Below, piece after piece: positions 26,801-33,697 of a DNA stretch of 35,341 nucleotides. A program made the translations under genes and the position numbers. The notes below the pieces were generated by a model. The model saw nothing but the letters and a program-made list of their open reading frames with translations. It did no database searches and was not told the DNA's origin. How positions within the stretch are numbered: position 1 is the first letter of the stretch; each line of letters opens with the position of its first letter. This DNA comes from an uncultured Verrucomicrobiota bacterium (GTDB taxonomy: Bacteria > Verrucomicrobiota > Verrucomicrobiia > Limisphaerales > AAA164-E04), in the NCBI GenBank assembly GCA_913061285.1, contig CAJXVR010000034.1:1-35341 (forward strand). The letters are read 5' to 3'.

Positions 26801-27247
26801 CTCGAGTTCATCGAATTTCAGAATATTGGAACTGTCCCCATCGAACTCAAAGAACTTGAGATCACTGAAGGGGTAGACTTCGACTTCTCCGAAAGCCAAA
26901 TCGACACAATCGATCCTGGTGAGGTCATCGTAATAGTGAGAGATTTGCAGGCCTTCAAAACTGCTTACGATGTGGCGGGAATCAATATCGCAGGCGAGTA
27001 TGAAGACAGTCTCTCCGACACCTCAGAACGAATTCATGTCTCCAATTCAAATGGCAAGACAGTCTTGGATATTTTCTACTCTGACACGTGGTATCCGGAA
27101 ACCGATCAAAGAGGCCATTCTCTGATGCTAAAAACCCCATCAAGCACGAACGCACATCGCTGGCGTGACCCTCGAAATTGGCGACCAAGTCCAAGCGCCG
27201 GTGGCTCTCCAGGAGTTCTGGAGGCAACGGTGCCCTACTGGTACTAA
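23861..27247 (+). CDS. Secreted CotH-kinase/lamin-tail-domain protein
   Basis: This is an exported protein of 1128 aa from the ATG at 23861. The frame is open back to 23726, but only the later ATG puts the hydrophobic signal segment (PALLLASLLFPTAGLLRA, about 33-50) near the N-terminus. Domains in order: lamin-tail (about 55-155, ISEILANNSS and SDWLELHNPS); a beta-sandwich (about 205-350) with VCYLNGERIARTG; a chitobiase-type C-terminal repeat (about 395-465, GSIHYTTDGTIPT); a CotH kinase-like domain (about 480-860) with LRGSSTLVRPKKGYRI, YVGLYILMEKIERS and the metal/catalytic WDFDRAF at about 761; and a second lamin-tail (about 965-1120, ITEIMYHPE). Bacillus CotH phosphorylates Ser in secreted coat proteins (established). 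The RiPP-like peptide gene lies 165 bases downstream. Confidence 0.87.
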   Translation: MPKERFESHGPFRAWPLFTLSWFTQLPHSTLPALLLASLLFPTAGLLRAETTKRAAQVFISEILANNSSLEKDNYHQYSDWLELHNPSPQPINLWDWGLSDDSQELHKWYLPNLTLRSGESLRIWCSGRNDRNPKAPLHTNFKLSAKGETLYLTKPEDDRPSYIFDYTNRPQFPNVSFGISKEAFGQNVFGDGLKGRFYLPTEAPIPRNWYSPTFNDYEWSQGKAPFGLDRQAIPTNAAEIRTDLSMLVPQKATKAFFRFPFQFNKHGNRSGRLQLNVRYKDGLVCYLNGERIARTGVLKGTHWDPRAKRFIAKNELGSMQSLEIDNITEKLIDGINLLAFEVSFGEGSPIDFHLSPNLSYVSEKAPTKTNGMYLLAPSPGKSNGTGFAQVAPRPSHSMDGGFFANDIILNLTLPQDANGSIHYTTDGTIPTRDSTVYTGPLILTSSVEVKSRTYQPNAHPSPVTTESYSILDSNSLKFHSNLPIILIDTHGKEIGLSDYTSAGIQIFENGTDHRTRLTGTPSYSGRAGIKLRGSSTLVRPKKGYRIELLSKSGDEAPSRLLGMPSDGDWILYGPYNHNKTLINNALVYEMSRRMGRYAPRTRFVEAFVNDDAEPMSMTAYVGLYILMEKIERSANRVAVHKPGLGGASLSGGYIFKIDRRGPGELGFRAGMQDLVNVDPNETKISTSQSQWLRQYLNQFFDVLAGPNFADPKNGYAAYIDVDSWIDHRFLQEITRNPDAYSLSTYFTKPRGSKLQAGPVWDFDRAFYFGADLMERGYYERWMTWSEELGYNWDKLLMDDPQFRKRFRARGLALMDSVWSTSNVHALIDNIASEIEEAQERNYRRWGHLTPEEWRTWIGYQKRYIARRLSWLRGECLEPPEYVTQESEHGSKCIVSLHTSHANASIYYTKSAREPYKDNGDLDKQAKRYIEPIQLKENETLTAAIKLDEVWSNPSQYHCNTAPIPLAITEIMYHPEKVPELEFIEFQNIGTVPIELKELEITEGVDFDFSESQIDTIDPGEVIVIVRDLQAFKTAYDVAGINIAGEYEDSLSDTSERIHVSNSNGKTVLDIFYSDTWYPETDQRGHSLMLKTPSSTNAHRWRDPRNWRPSPSAGGSPGVLEATVPYWY

Positions 27248-27412
27248 TCGCCTAACCGATCAGACTGAACGCACTTTGCTCTCGGACTATTCTCTCAAGA
27301 GTGCTTCACCGATCGCAACCACAGCACATGCTACTTCGAAGAAGGTAACCCAAAGCAGCTATGTCGCAATTTTAGTATTGTTGTCGCGATCATTCTTTGA
27401 GATCTTTGTCCT

Positions 27413-27592
27413 ATGAAGCGAATCTACACATCTCCGATTTTAGAGCACTACGGTCCAATCGCGAACTTTACAACCGGCGGAAGCACCAAAAAAACCGAGT
27501 GGATGCAAAAGAGCAGCATGAGCAGCATGGGCAACTCCAGTAGCAGCTGGTCCCAGAGCATGTCAAAAAAGAAAAACGTCGTTAAGTCTTAG
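27413..27592 (+). CDS. Lasso-type RiPP precursor peptide
   Basis: This is a 59-aa peptide gene. The start is fixed, since an in-frame TGA lies at 27398-27400 and the only following start is ATG 27413. The leader has Tyr5, Pro8, Leu10, Gly14 and Thr20, which is exactly the lasso leader motif YxxPxLxxxGxxxxxT with the family's spacing (positions -17, -14, -12, -8 and -2 if cleavage follows Thr21). The core would be Gly22 to Ser59: Gly1, Glu29 at core position 8 (compatible with a Gly1-Glu8 macrolactam), a Ser/Met-rich middle (11 Ser and 4 Met in 34-51), Trp30 and Trp46, a KKK run and a C-terminal Ser. It has no Cys, so lanthionine or thioether chemistry is excluded. A 38-residue core is long for a lasso peptide. 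A hairpin follows the stop. The precursor call is firm, the final structure unknown. Confidence 0.85.
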   Translation: MKRIYTSPILEHYGPIANFTTGGSTKKTEWMQKSSMSSMGNSSSSWSQSMSKKKNVVKS

Positions 27593-27627
27593 GTATTTGC
27601 CGAATCAATCTTCGGCTCAATACCTTT
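27592..27627 (+). terminator. Probable terminator hairpin after the RiPP precursor
   Basis: GGTATT (27592-27597) pairs with AATACC (27619-27624), and GCCGAA (27599-27604) pairs with TTCGGC (27611-27616) around a TCAATC loop, with one- and two-base bulges. The last stem base is followed by TTTCCCTCC. The T-tract is short, so termination is probably partial, but the position directly at the stop codon of the precursor fits a short monocistronic transcript. Confidence 0.6.
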
Positions 27628-27633
27628 CCCTCC

Positions 27634-28857
27634 TTGAGAACCCTATTAAGCATTCTCATCCCCCTACTCGCTAACTCGGTCCTTGCTTCAAGGATCGATT
27701 CGGAACTCATATTCCCTCTTGAATCGTGGCACAACCATGGTTCGTGCATCGTCCAAGCCCCAAACGGAGATTTGCTCGTCTGCTGGTTTCACGGTTCAGG
27801 TGAACGAAAATCTGATGACGTCGTCATCTTAGGCGCCAGAAAGCCTCAAGGATCAGAAGTTTGGAGCCCCCCTTTTCTGCTCGCTGATACCCCTGGCTAC
27901 CCTGACACCAACTGCTGCATGCTCATCGATTCAAAGGAGCGCCTCTGGCTCCTCTGGCCGACCATTCAAGCGAATCTCTAGGAGAGCGCACTGATGAACT
28001 ATAAGATTTCATCGGATTACCAAACACCAGAAGCCGCCCCAAAGTGGCAGATAGAGAAAGTACTCCACGTCAAACCTGGTCCGGCATTTTCCGAACTGGT
28101 TCGAACAAAGACAGCCGACTACCTGAGTCATAAACAAATCGCACCGGGAAGCATCGAGTGGGCAGCAAACAATTTCCAACAGGCCGACGACAAGCTAACC
28201 CGACGACTAGGATGGTTCACACGCGCCCATCCCTACGTTACCAACGAAGGGAGGATGCTAGTGGGGCTTTACTCGGACGGGTTTTCATTCTCATTGGTCG
28301 CGTTCACCGATGACCTCGGAAAGTCTTGGAACGTTAGCGAGCCAATCGTTGGCGGCGGAAATATCCAGCCGAGCTTTGCCCAAGCTAGCAATGGATCGAT
28401 CGTCGCCTATATGCGTGACAATGGACCTGCTCCGAAACGAGTTCACGTTTCCGAATCGGCCGACCAGGGCGAAACTTGGTCAATGGTCTACGATCATCCA
28501 GAACTAGCAAACCCCGGTGCCGGACTCGAGTTGATGAAACTCAACGATGGTCGATTCTTAACCATCTACAATGATACCGAGAGTGGCCGCCACCGTTTGG
28601 CTGTTTCCATTTCAAATGACGAAGGGCAGAGCTACCCCGTCACTCGCTATCTAGAAAACCGTAACGAGAGTGAAGGTGCTTTCCATTATCCATCCATCAT
28701 CCAAGGAAAGGATGGCATGCTCCACGCGACCTATAGCTATTTCGTCCCTGCAGCCAACGGCAAGGGCCAGGTGAAATCGATCAAATACGCCTCTTTTGAC
28801 ACTGATTGGATCGAGTCCGGCACTTCTGAGAGCTCTAAAAAAGAACGATCTCATTGA
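27634..28857 (+). pseudogene. Sialidase-like BNR-repeat protein interrupted by one TAG
   Basis: This is a gene of about 407 codons for a secreted exo-sialidase-type beta-propeller, split by TAG at 27979-27981 with no frame change. The first part has a TTG start, a signal peptide (LLSILIPLLANSVLA) and then SWHNHGSCIVQAPNGDLLVCWFHG. The second has the Asp boxes FTDDLGKSW and SADQGETW and a weaker SNDEGQSY. Around the stop the reading is IQANL-stop-ESALMNYKISSDY. Homologues commonly have Trp there, and TGG to TAG is one G-to-A change. The second half could begin again at ATG 27994, but it would lack a signal peptide and the first propeller blade. It is either a recent pseudogene or a base-call error. 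The product would act outside the cytoplasm on glycans. Confidence 0.78.
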
Positions 28858-28877
28858 AATCCCTATTCTAAGGGATT
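28858..28877 (+). terminator. Small hairpin after the sialidase-like gene (weak)
   Basis: AATCCCT and AGGGATT form a perfect 7-bp stem around a 6-base loop, beginning at the base after the stop codon. There is no immediate T-tract. T-runs come about 20-35 bases later (28899-28917). It could stabilise the 3' end or assist termination. Confidence 0.3.
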
Positions 28878-29008
28878 CCAGCCAATCCCCGCCCGTTTTT
28901 CTCGTTTTTTGGTTTCGACGTTCCTTCCTTGGAGCAGTAACCTCATTGAATATCAAAAATGAACAATTTCGATTTATCGCGAAAGAACCCAGAACCGCTT
29001 AGGTCTCA

Positions 29009-31438
29009 ATGATCGTTTCTCCAAAAAATGCCGCCACTGAACGACTCGTATGCCCTTGCTTGTCGCTCATCGTCTCGCTCTTTCTTGCCGTCGGAGTATC
29101 GTTGAAGGCCAACGACTACCTGACTGAGGTCAAACCGATTCTAAGAGAGAACTGCTACCGCTGCCACGCAGGCGATCAGCCAAAATCCGGTCTGCGACTC
29201 GACACTGCTGCCGCTCTAATCAAAGGCGGAAACCGAGGAGGCGTCATTATACCTGGGAATGCCAAATCGAGCGCACTGATCGAGGTTTTGACCGGCACAC
29301 ATGCACAAATCCCACCAATGCCGTACCGCGACACCCCCCTCTCCCCAGAAGCGGTCGATACGATCGCACGGTGGATTGATTCAGGAGCCCATCATCCCAC
29401 CGATGAAATCCCAGAAGAACACGTTCACTGGGCCTTCAAGAAACCAACGAGACCTCTCCCCCCGGATAACAAGACACGCTTCTTCGCCAAAAACGCCATT
29501 GACCATTTCATTTTCTCACGACTCACCGATTCCAAACTCCTCCCTTCACCTGAAGCTAGCCGAGAAGTTCTCTTGCGCCGGCTCTACCTAGACATTGTTG
29601 GCATTCCTCCATCTACCGATGCCATCGATGCGTATTTGACTGACTACTCGATAAACGCCACCGAAAAGGTTATCGATGAACTCCTCAGTTCGCCACAATT
29701 CGGCGAGCGCTGGGGGCGTCACTGGCTCGATATCGCCCGCTACGCAGACTCAAATGGATACAGTATTGATTCCCCCCGTTCAATTTGGCGCTACCGTGAC
29801 TATGTCGTCGATGCAATCAACGGCAATCTTCCATTTGATCAATTCGTTACAGAACAACTCGCAGGGGATCTGCTTCCTCAGCCAACACGGCAACAACTCA
29901 TTGCCACAGGATTTCACCGCAACACGCAGATCAACCAAGAAGGCGGAATTGACCGAGAACAATTCAGAATCGAATCGGTCGTTGATCGAGTCGCCACGAC
30001 TGGATCCGCCTTTCTGGGATTGACGATCGCCTGCGCCCAGTGTCATGACCACAAATTCGATCCGATACGACAATCGGAATACTACCAGTTCTTCGCATTC
30101 TTCAACAACCAAGATGAGCCAACCATAGAGACCCCTCTTGAACATGAACTCGTCGCGAGAGACAAATACCAAGCAGCTCTGAGCCACCTCGAAAAAGCGA
30201 TCCAGGAAAGTGAGTCCAAAATCCAGCAGCGAATCTTCGACTGGGAAAAACACCTTTCCGAAGCGGACATTCAGGAGCTGCCAGCATCCTATCGGATCAT
30301 CCTAACCAAACCCCGCGAGCTGCGAACAGGTGACGAATTGCAAGAACTCCTCGATCATTTCTCCGAAGAAAACGAGGCTCACCAAGCGCTCATGAAGCGC
30401 CAAAAAGATCTCAAGCGAAAGCGTCCACGCGTCACGACTACCATGATTCTCCGAGAGCGGGACAAGAAACGCGACACCCACATTCACATCAAGGGCGACT
30501 TCACACGGCATGGCGAGAAAGTCGAGCCAGGAACGCCGAGCATACTGAATCCCTTTCAAGGATCAGACAGAGCGAATCGGCTTGAACTAGCTCACTGGCT
30601 CGCATCCGAAGAAAATCCACTTCTTGCCCGCGTCACGGTGAATCGCATCTGGCAGCAATACTTCGGAAGGGGCATTGTCGAAACGGAAAACGATTTTGGC
30701 ACCCAAGGGATCCCCCCATCCCATCCAGCTCTCCTCGATTGGCTGGCCATTGAATTCATCGAAAGCGGCTGGGACGTTAAGGCCCTTCATAAGAAAATCT
30801 TAATGTCGACCACCTACCAGCAGTCCTCCAAAGTCTCGGCCAGTCACGCTATGATTGATCCCGACAACCGGCTCTTCGGACGTCAAACCCGAATGAGATT
30901 GGAATCCGAAATCGTCCGAGATGTGGCCCTAACGGCGGCCAACCTTCTCTCCACCAGGATCGGGGGACCAAGCGCACATCCTCCACAGCCCAAGGGAGTC
31001 ATGACCCTCGGACAGGTCCAACGCTCTTGGAAACCCGATGAGGGAGAGAACCGCTATCGACGCGGCCTCTATACCTTCTTCTGGCGAGCAACACCACATC
31101 CCGCCCTAACCGTGTTCGACAGCCCCGACGCCTTTAGCACCTGTAGTCGCCGAATCCGTTCGAACACCCCGTTGCAAGCGCTAACGCTTTTGAATGACCC
31201 AGCCTATTTCGAAATCGCTCTTGTCCTCGCAGACCGTATCAAGAGCCTAAATTGCGATAGCGATAAATCCCGAGTCAAGGAGGCCTTTCGAATCTGCCTT
31301 AGCCGATTCCCTAGCAGGGCCGAAACCAGGCACCTCCTTGCTGCGATTCAAGCCCCCGATCGGAGCGAATCAAAGGACAAATGGCTTTTCTTGGCTCGCA
31401 TCCTTCTCAATCTAGACGAAACCATCACCCGTGAATAA
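29009..31438 (+). CDS. PSCyt1 / DUF1549 / DUF1553 secreted protein
   Basis: This is an 809-aa exported protein of the PVC-specific 'planctomycete cytochrome c' group. Signal segment LSLIVSLFLAVGVSLKA (about 18-34). PSCyt1 domain with haem motif CYRCH at 49-53 and a PPMPYRDTPLSPEAV segment. DUF1549 (about 165-375) with VLLRRLYLDIVGIPPS, FGERWGRHWLDIARYADSNGY and a second CxxCH (CAQCHDH). After a coiled, charged spacer, DUF1553 (about 525-780) with NRLELAHWLASEENPLLARV, NRIWQQYFGRGIVETENDFG and STTYQQSS. The spacer is shorter than in many relatives of 900-1100 aa. Proteins of this family are always paired with DUF1501 partners, as here (8-base overlap). They are thought to act in periplasmic redox-linked carbohydrate breakdown, but the reaction is not established. 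Confidence 0.9.
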   Translation: MIVSPKNAATERLVCPCLSLIVSLFLAVGVSLKANDYLTEVKPILRENCYRCHAGDQPKSGLRLDTAAALIKGGNRGGVIIPGNAKSSALIEVLTGTHAQIPPMPYRDTPLSPEAVDTIARWIDSGAHHPTDEIPEEHVHWAFKKPTRPLPPDNKTRFFAKNAIDHFIFSRLTDSKLLPSPEASREVLLRRLYLDIVGIPPSTDAIDAYLTDYSINATEKVIDELLSSPQFGERWGRHWLDIARYADSNGYSIDSPRSIWRYRDYVVDAINGNLPFDQFVTEQLAGDLLPQPTRQQLIATGFHRNTQINQEGGIDREQFRIESVVDRVATTGSAFLGLTIACAQCHDHKFDPIRQSEYYQFFAFFNNQDEPTIETPLEHELVARDKYQAALSHLEKAIQESESKIQQRIFDWEKHLSEADIQELPASYRIILTKPRELRTGDELQELLDHFSEENEAHQALMKRQKDLKRKRPRVTTTMILRERDKKRDTHIHIKGDFTRHGEKVEPGTPSILNPFQGSDRANRLELAHWLASEENPLLARVTVNRIWQQYFGRGIVETENDFGTQGIPPSHPALLDWLAIEFIESGWDVKALHKKILMSTTYQQSSKVSASHAMIDPDNRLFGRQTRMRLESEIVRDVALTAANLLSTRIGGPSAHPPQPKGVMTLGQVQRSWKPDEGENRYRRGLYTFFWRATPHPALTVFDSPDAFSTCSRRIRSNTPLQALTLLNDPAYFEIALVLADRIKSLNCDSDKSRVKEAFRICLSRFPSRAETRHLLAAIQAPDRSESKDKWLFLARILLNLDETITRE

Positions 31439-32873
31439 GCAAAAGAGCATGAATTCGTCTCCTCTCGCAAGAAGCACACGAAGGCATTTTTTTAGCCAGT
31501 GCGGGCTCGGCCTCGGATCTGTGGCGCTCACTTCGCTCCTAAGACAAGAAGGCTTGGCAGCATCAGCTCACAGCGCTGCTCCCCATTTCGCCCCCCGAGC
31601 CAAAAACGTCATCTATATGTTCATGGCAGGGGGCCCGTCTCAGTTGGAACTGTTTGACTATAAGCCGGACCTGGTTGCATTGAACGGGCAGGCCATTCCT
31701 GATTCGTATCTGGAAGGCCGAAGGTTCGCCTTCATGGACAGCTCTTTTAAAGAACGTTCGAAGCTTCTTGGAACCCGACGAGAGTTTACCCAACACGGGC
31801 AATCAGGCATGTGGATGTCGAACCTTCTTCCCCACACGGCAAAGATCGTCGATGAGATCACGATGGTCAAATCGTGCGCCACAAACCTATTCAATCATGC
31901 ACCGGCCAAGCTATTCATGAATACCGGCTCTGGCCAGTTCGGCCGGCCAAGTATTGGTTCTTGGGTAACCTATGGCATCGGAAGCGAGTGTGATAATCTC
32001 CCCGGATTCGTCGTTCTCCAAAGCGGTCCCCGGGGACCACGCGGTGGTGCCGTCAACTGGGGCAGCGGCTTTCTGCCAACTACCTATCAAGGCGTTCCCC
32101 TTCGAGGTCAAGGAGAGCCAATCCTCAACCTGACGAATCCCAAGAATATCACCAGTAAATCACAACGAGATCTTATCGACAGCGTCAATCAACTCAATCT
32201 CCAGCGACTCGTCGAAACTAATGATCCTGAAATCTCTACCCGAATCGCCGCCTACGAAATGGCCTATCGTATGCAAACGAGCGCCCCGGATCTCATTGAT
32301 CTTGCCGGAGAATCGGCGGCAACTCTGAATCTCTACGGGGTTGAAAAAGACAAACCGTCCTATGCGCGAAACTGCCTCCTAGCCCGACGTCTTGTTGAAC
32401 GCGGTGTCCGATTCGTCCAACTCTACCACACCAGTTGGGACAGCCACGGCGGCCCAGGCGAAACCCTTCAAGGGGATTTCGAAAAGGTTTGCCATCAAGT
32501 CGACCAAGCATCGGCGGCTCTGATCATCGACCTAAAGAAACGCGGATTACTCGAGGATACCCTGGTTGTTTGGGGGGGCGAATTCGGGCGCACCCCGATG
32601 GGAGAAAACCGGAAAACGACGGGGAGAAACCATCACATTGATGCGTTCTCCATGTGGTTTGCCGGCGGTGGCACGAAGAAGGGATTCCAACTTGGTGAAA
32701 CGGATGAACTAGGGTTTAGCCCCACCGAGGATCGAGCTCACGTTCATGATATCCACGCAACAATGCTACACCAGCTCGGGTTGAACCACGAAGCACTCAC
32801 CTTCCGTAGCCAAGGGCGTGACTTCAGACTCACGGACGTTCATGGCAGCGTTCTTCACAAAATGCTAGCGTAG
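31431..32873 (+). CDS. DUF1501 protein with Tat signal
   Basis: This is a 480-aa partner of the preceding gene. The twin-arginine signal is STRRHFFSQCGLGLGSVAL (RR at 17-18), so it is probably exported folded. The DUF1501 core, a sulfatase/alkaline-phosphatase-like fold, shows NVIYMFMAGGPSQLELFDYKP, then LLPHTAKIVDEI, a VQLYHTSWDSHGGPGE block, and near the end VVWGGEFGRTPMGE and GRNHHIDAFSMWFAGGG, carrying likely metal-binding Asp/His residues. The start is GTG at 31431, overlapping the upstream stop by 8 bases. ATG at 31449 is possible and would still leave the Tat motif. Function is unknown. The strict pairing with DUF1549/DUF1553 implies a joint periplasmic process. Confidence 0.9.
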   Translation: MNKQKSMNSSPLARSTRRHFFSQCGLGLGSVALTSLLRQEGLAASAHSAAPHFAPRAKNVIYMFMAGGPSQLELFDYKPDLVALNGQAIPDSYLEGRRFAFMDSSFKERSKLLGTRREFTQHGQSGMWMSNLLPHTAKIVDEITMVKSCATNLFNHAPAKLFMNTGSGQFGRPSIGSWVTYGIGSECDNLPGFVVLQSGPRGPRGGAVNWGSGFLPTTYQGVPLRGQGEPILNLTNPKNITSKSQRDLIDSVNQLNLQRLVETNDPEISTRIAAYEMAYRMQTSAPDLIDLAGESAATLNLYGVEKDKPSYARNCLLARRLVERGVRFVQLYHTSWDSHGGPGETLQGDFEKVCHQVDQASAALIIDLKKRGLLEDTLVVWGGEFGRTPMGENRKTTGRNHHIDAFSMWFAGGGTKKGFQLGETDELGFSPTEDRAHVHDIHATMLHQLGLNHEALTFRSQGRDFRLTDVHGSVLHKMLA

Positions 32874-32910
32874 TCTTCTCAAGCATTCCAAATCCGATAC
32901 GATACGACGC

Positions 32911-33669
32911 ATGAATAAAAACGTCTCACTATGGCTCCTCTGTGCGGCCGCTTGTCTTTTCCCCAACAAGCAAACACTCGCTGGCACTCATCACGTTGTC
33001 TTTATCATCGCCGAGGATGAATACAAGGCAAGTGAATCGCTCCCTGCGTTTTCCGCCAAACATCTCACCGAAGCGGCGGGTTTCAAAACGACATTCCTCT
33101 CTCAGGATCCCAACAACAAATACAAGATCCAAGGATTGGATAAACTAGCAACCGCCGATCTCGCCGTACTCTACGTCCGTCGGCGTTCGCTCCCAGAGCA
33201 AGGCATGAAACAGTTACGACAATACCTGGATCGCGGCAAACCTCTGCTCGCTCTCAGAACATCCAGCCACGCATGGGATACTCGCGGCAAAGGGCCCAAA
33301 AACAACGTCGAGTGGACAAGCTTCGATCCAGAAGTTCTCGGCGGCAATTATCATGGTCACCATGGAAACACAATCCAGAGCACGATTGAGATCGTTCCCG
33401 GAATGAGTGCCCACCCAATTCTTCAATCTGTCGACGCTGCGTCAATGATCGGAAAAGGGTCACTATACAAAGTCTCTCCCCTTGCCGCATCGGCTCAGGT
33501 TCTTCTCCTCGGCACTATTCCCAACCAACCGACGGAACCAATCTTGTGGACCAACCACTACGGAGACAGCCGGGTGGTTTACACCTCTCTTGGACACGTT
33601 GGAGATTTTGCCCAAGACGGATTCAATCAATTGCTCAAGAACACGATCTTGTTTCTCGTCGGCAACTAA
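32911..33669 (+). CDS. Secreted ThuA-like domain protein
   Basis: This is a 252-aa protein with a signal peptide (VSLWLLCAAACLFPNKQTLAG). The body is a class-I glutamine-amidotransferase-like (ThuA) fold: VVFIIAEDEYKASESLPAF, LAVLYVRRRSLPEQGMKQL, KPLLALRTSSHAWD, an NYHGHHGN loop (usual ThuA Tyr/His-rich loop), HPILQSV and a final RVVYTSLGHVGDF. ThuA proteins are linked to trehalose or other sugar use, though the periplasmic PVC versions are uncharacterised. It lies 37 bases after the DUF1501 stop and is probably in the same transcript. It converges on the second CotH gene after 28 bases. Confidence 0.87.
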   Translation: MNKNVSLWLLCAAACLFPNKQTLAGTHHVVFIIAEDEYKASESLPAFSAKHLTEAAGFKTTFLSQDPNNKYKIQGLDKLATADLAVLYVRRRSLPEQGMKQLRQYLDRGKPLLALRTSSHAWDTRGKGPKNNVEWTSFDPEVLGGNYHGHHGNTIQSTIEIVPGMSAHPILQSVDAASMIGKGSLYKVSPLAASAQVLLLGTIPNQPTEPILWTNHYGDSRVVYTSLGHVGDFAQDGFNQLLKNTILFLVGN

Positions 33670-33697
33670 TCCAGCCCCCCCTCTCTTGAAGGTTAGA

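Noticed and set aside
26300-26899. 199-codon minus-strand open frame
   Set aside because: It is a shadow of the CotH/lamin-tail gene on the other strand, where domains are clear.
27165-27416. Frame ending in ATGA overlap with the RiPP precursor
   Set aside because: It starts inside the CotH gene in another frame and has no motif. The overlap with the precursor ATG is accidental.
27413-27592. Lanthipeptide, sactipeptide or thiopeptide precursor
   Set aside because: The peptide has no cysteine, and no LanB/LanC, radical SAM or YcaO gene is in the window.
696-27981. Stop-codon recoding (readthrough) explaining both interrupted genes
   Set aside because: One stop is TAA and the other TAG, while normal genes here end with TAA, TAG and TGA, so general recoding is not supported.
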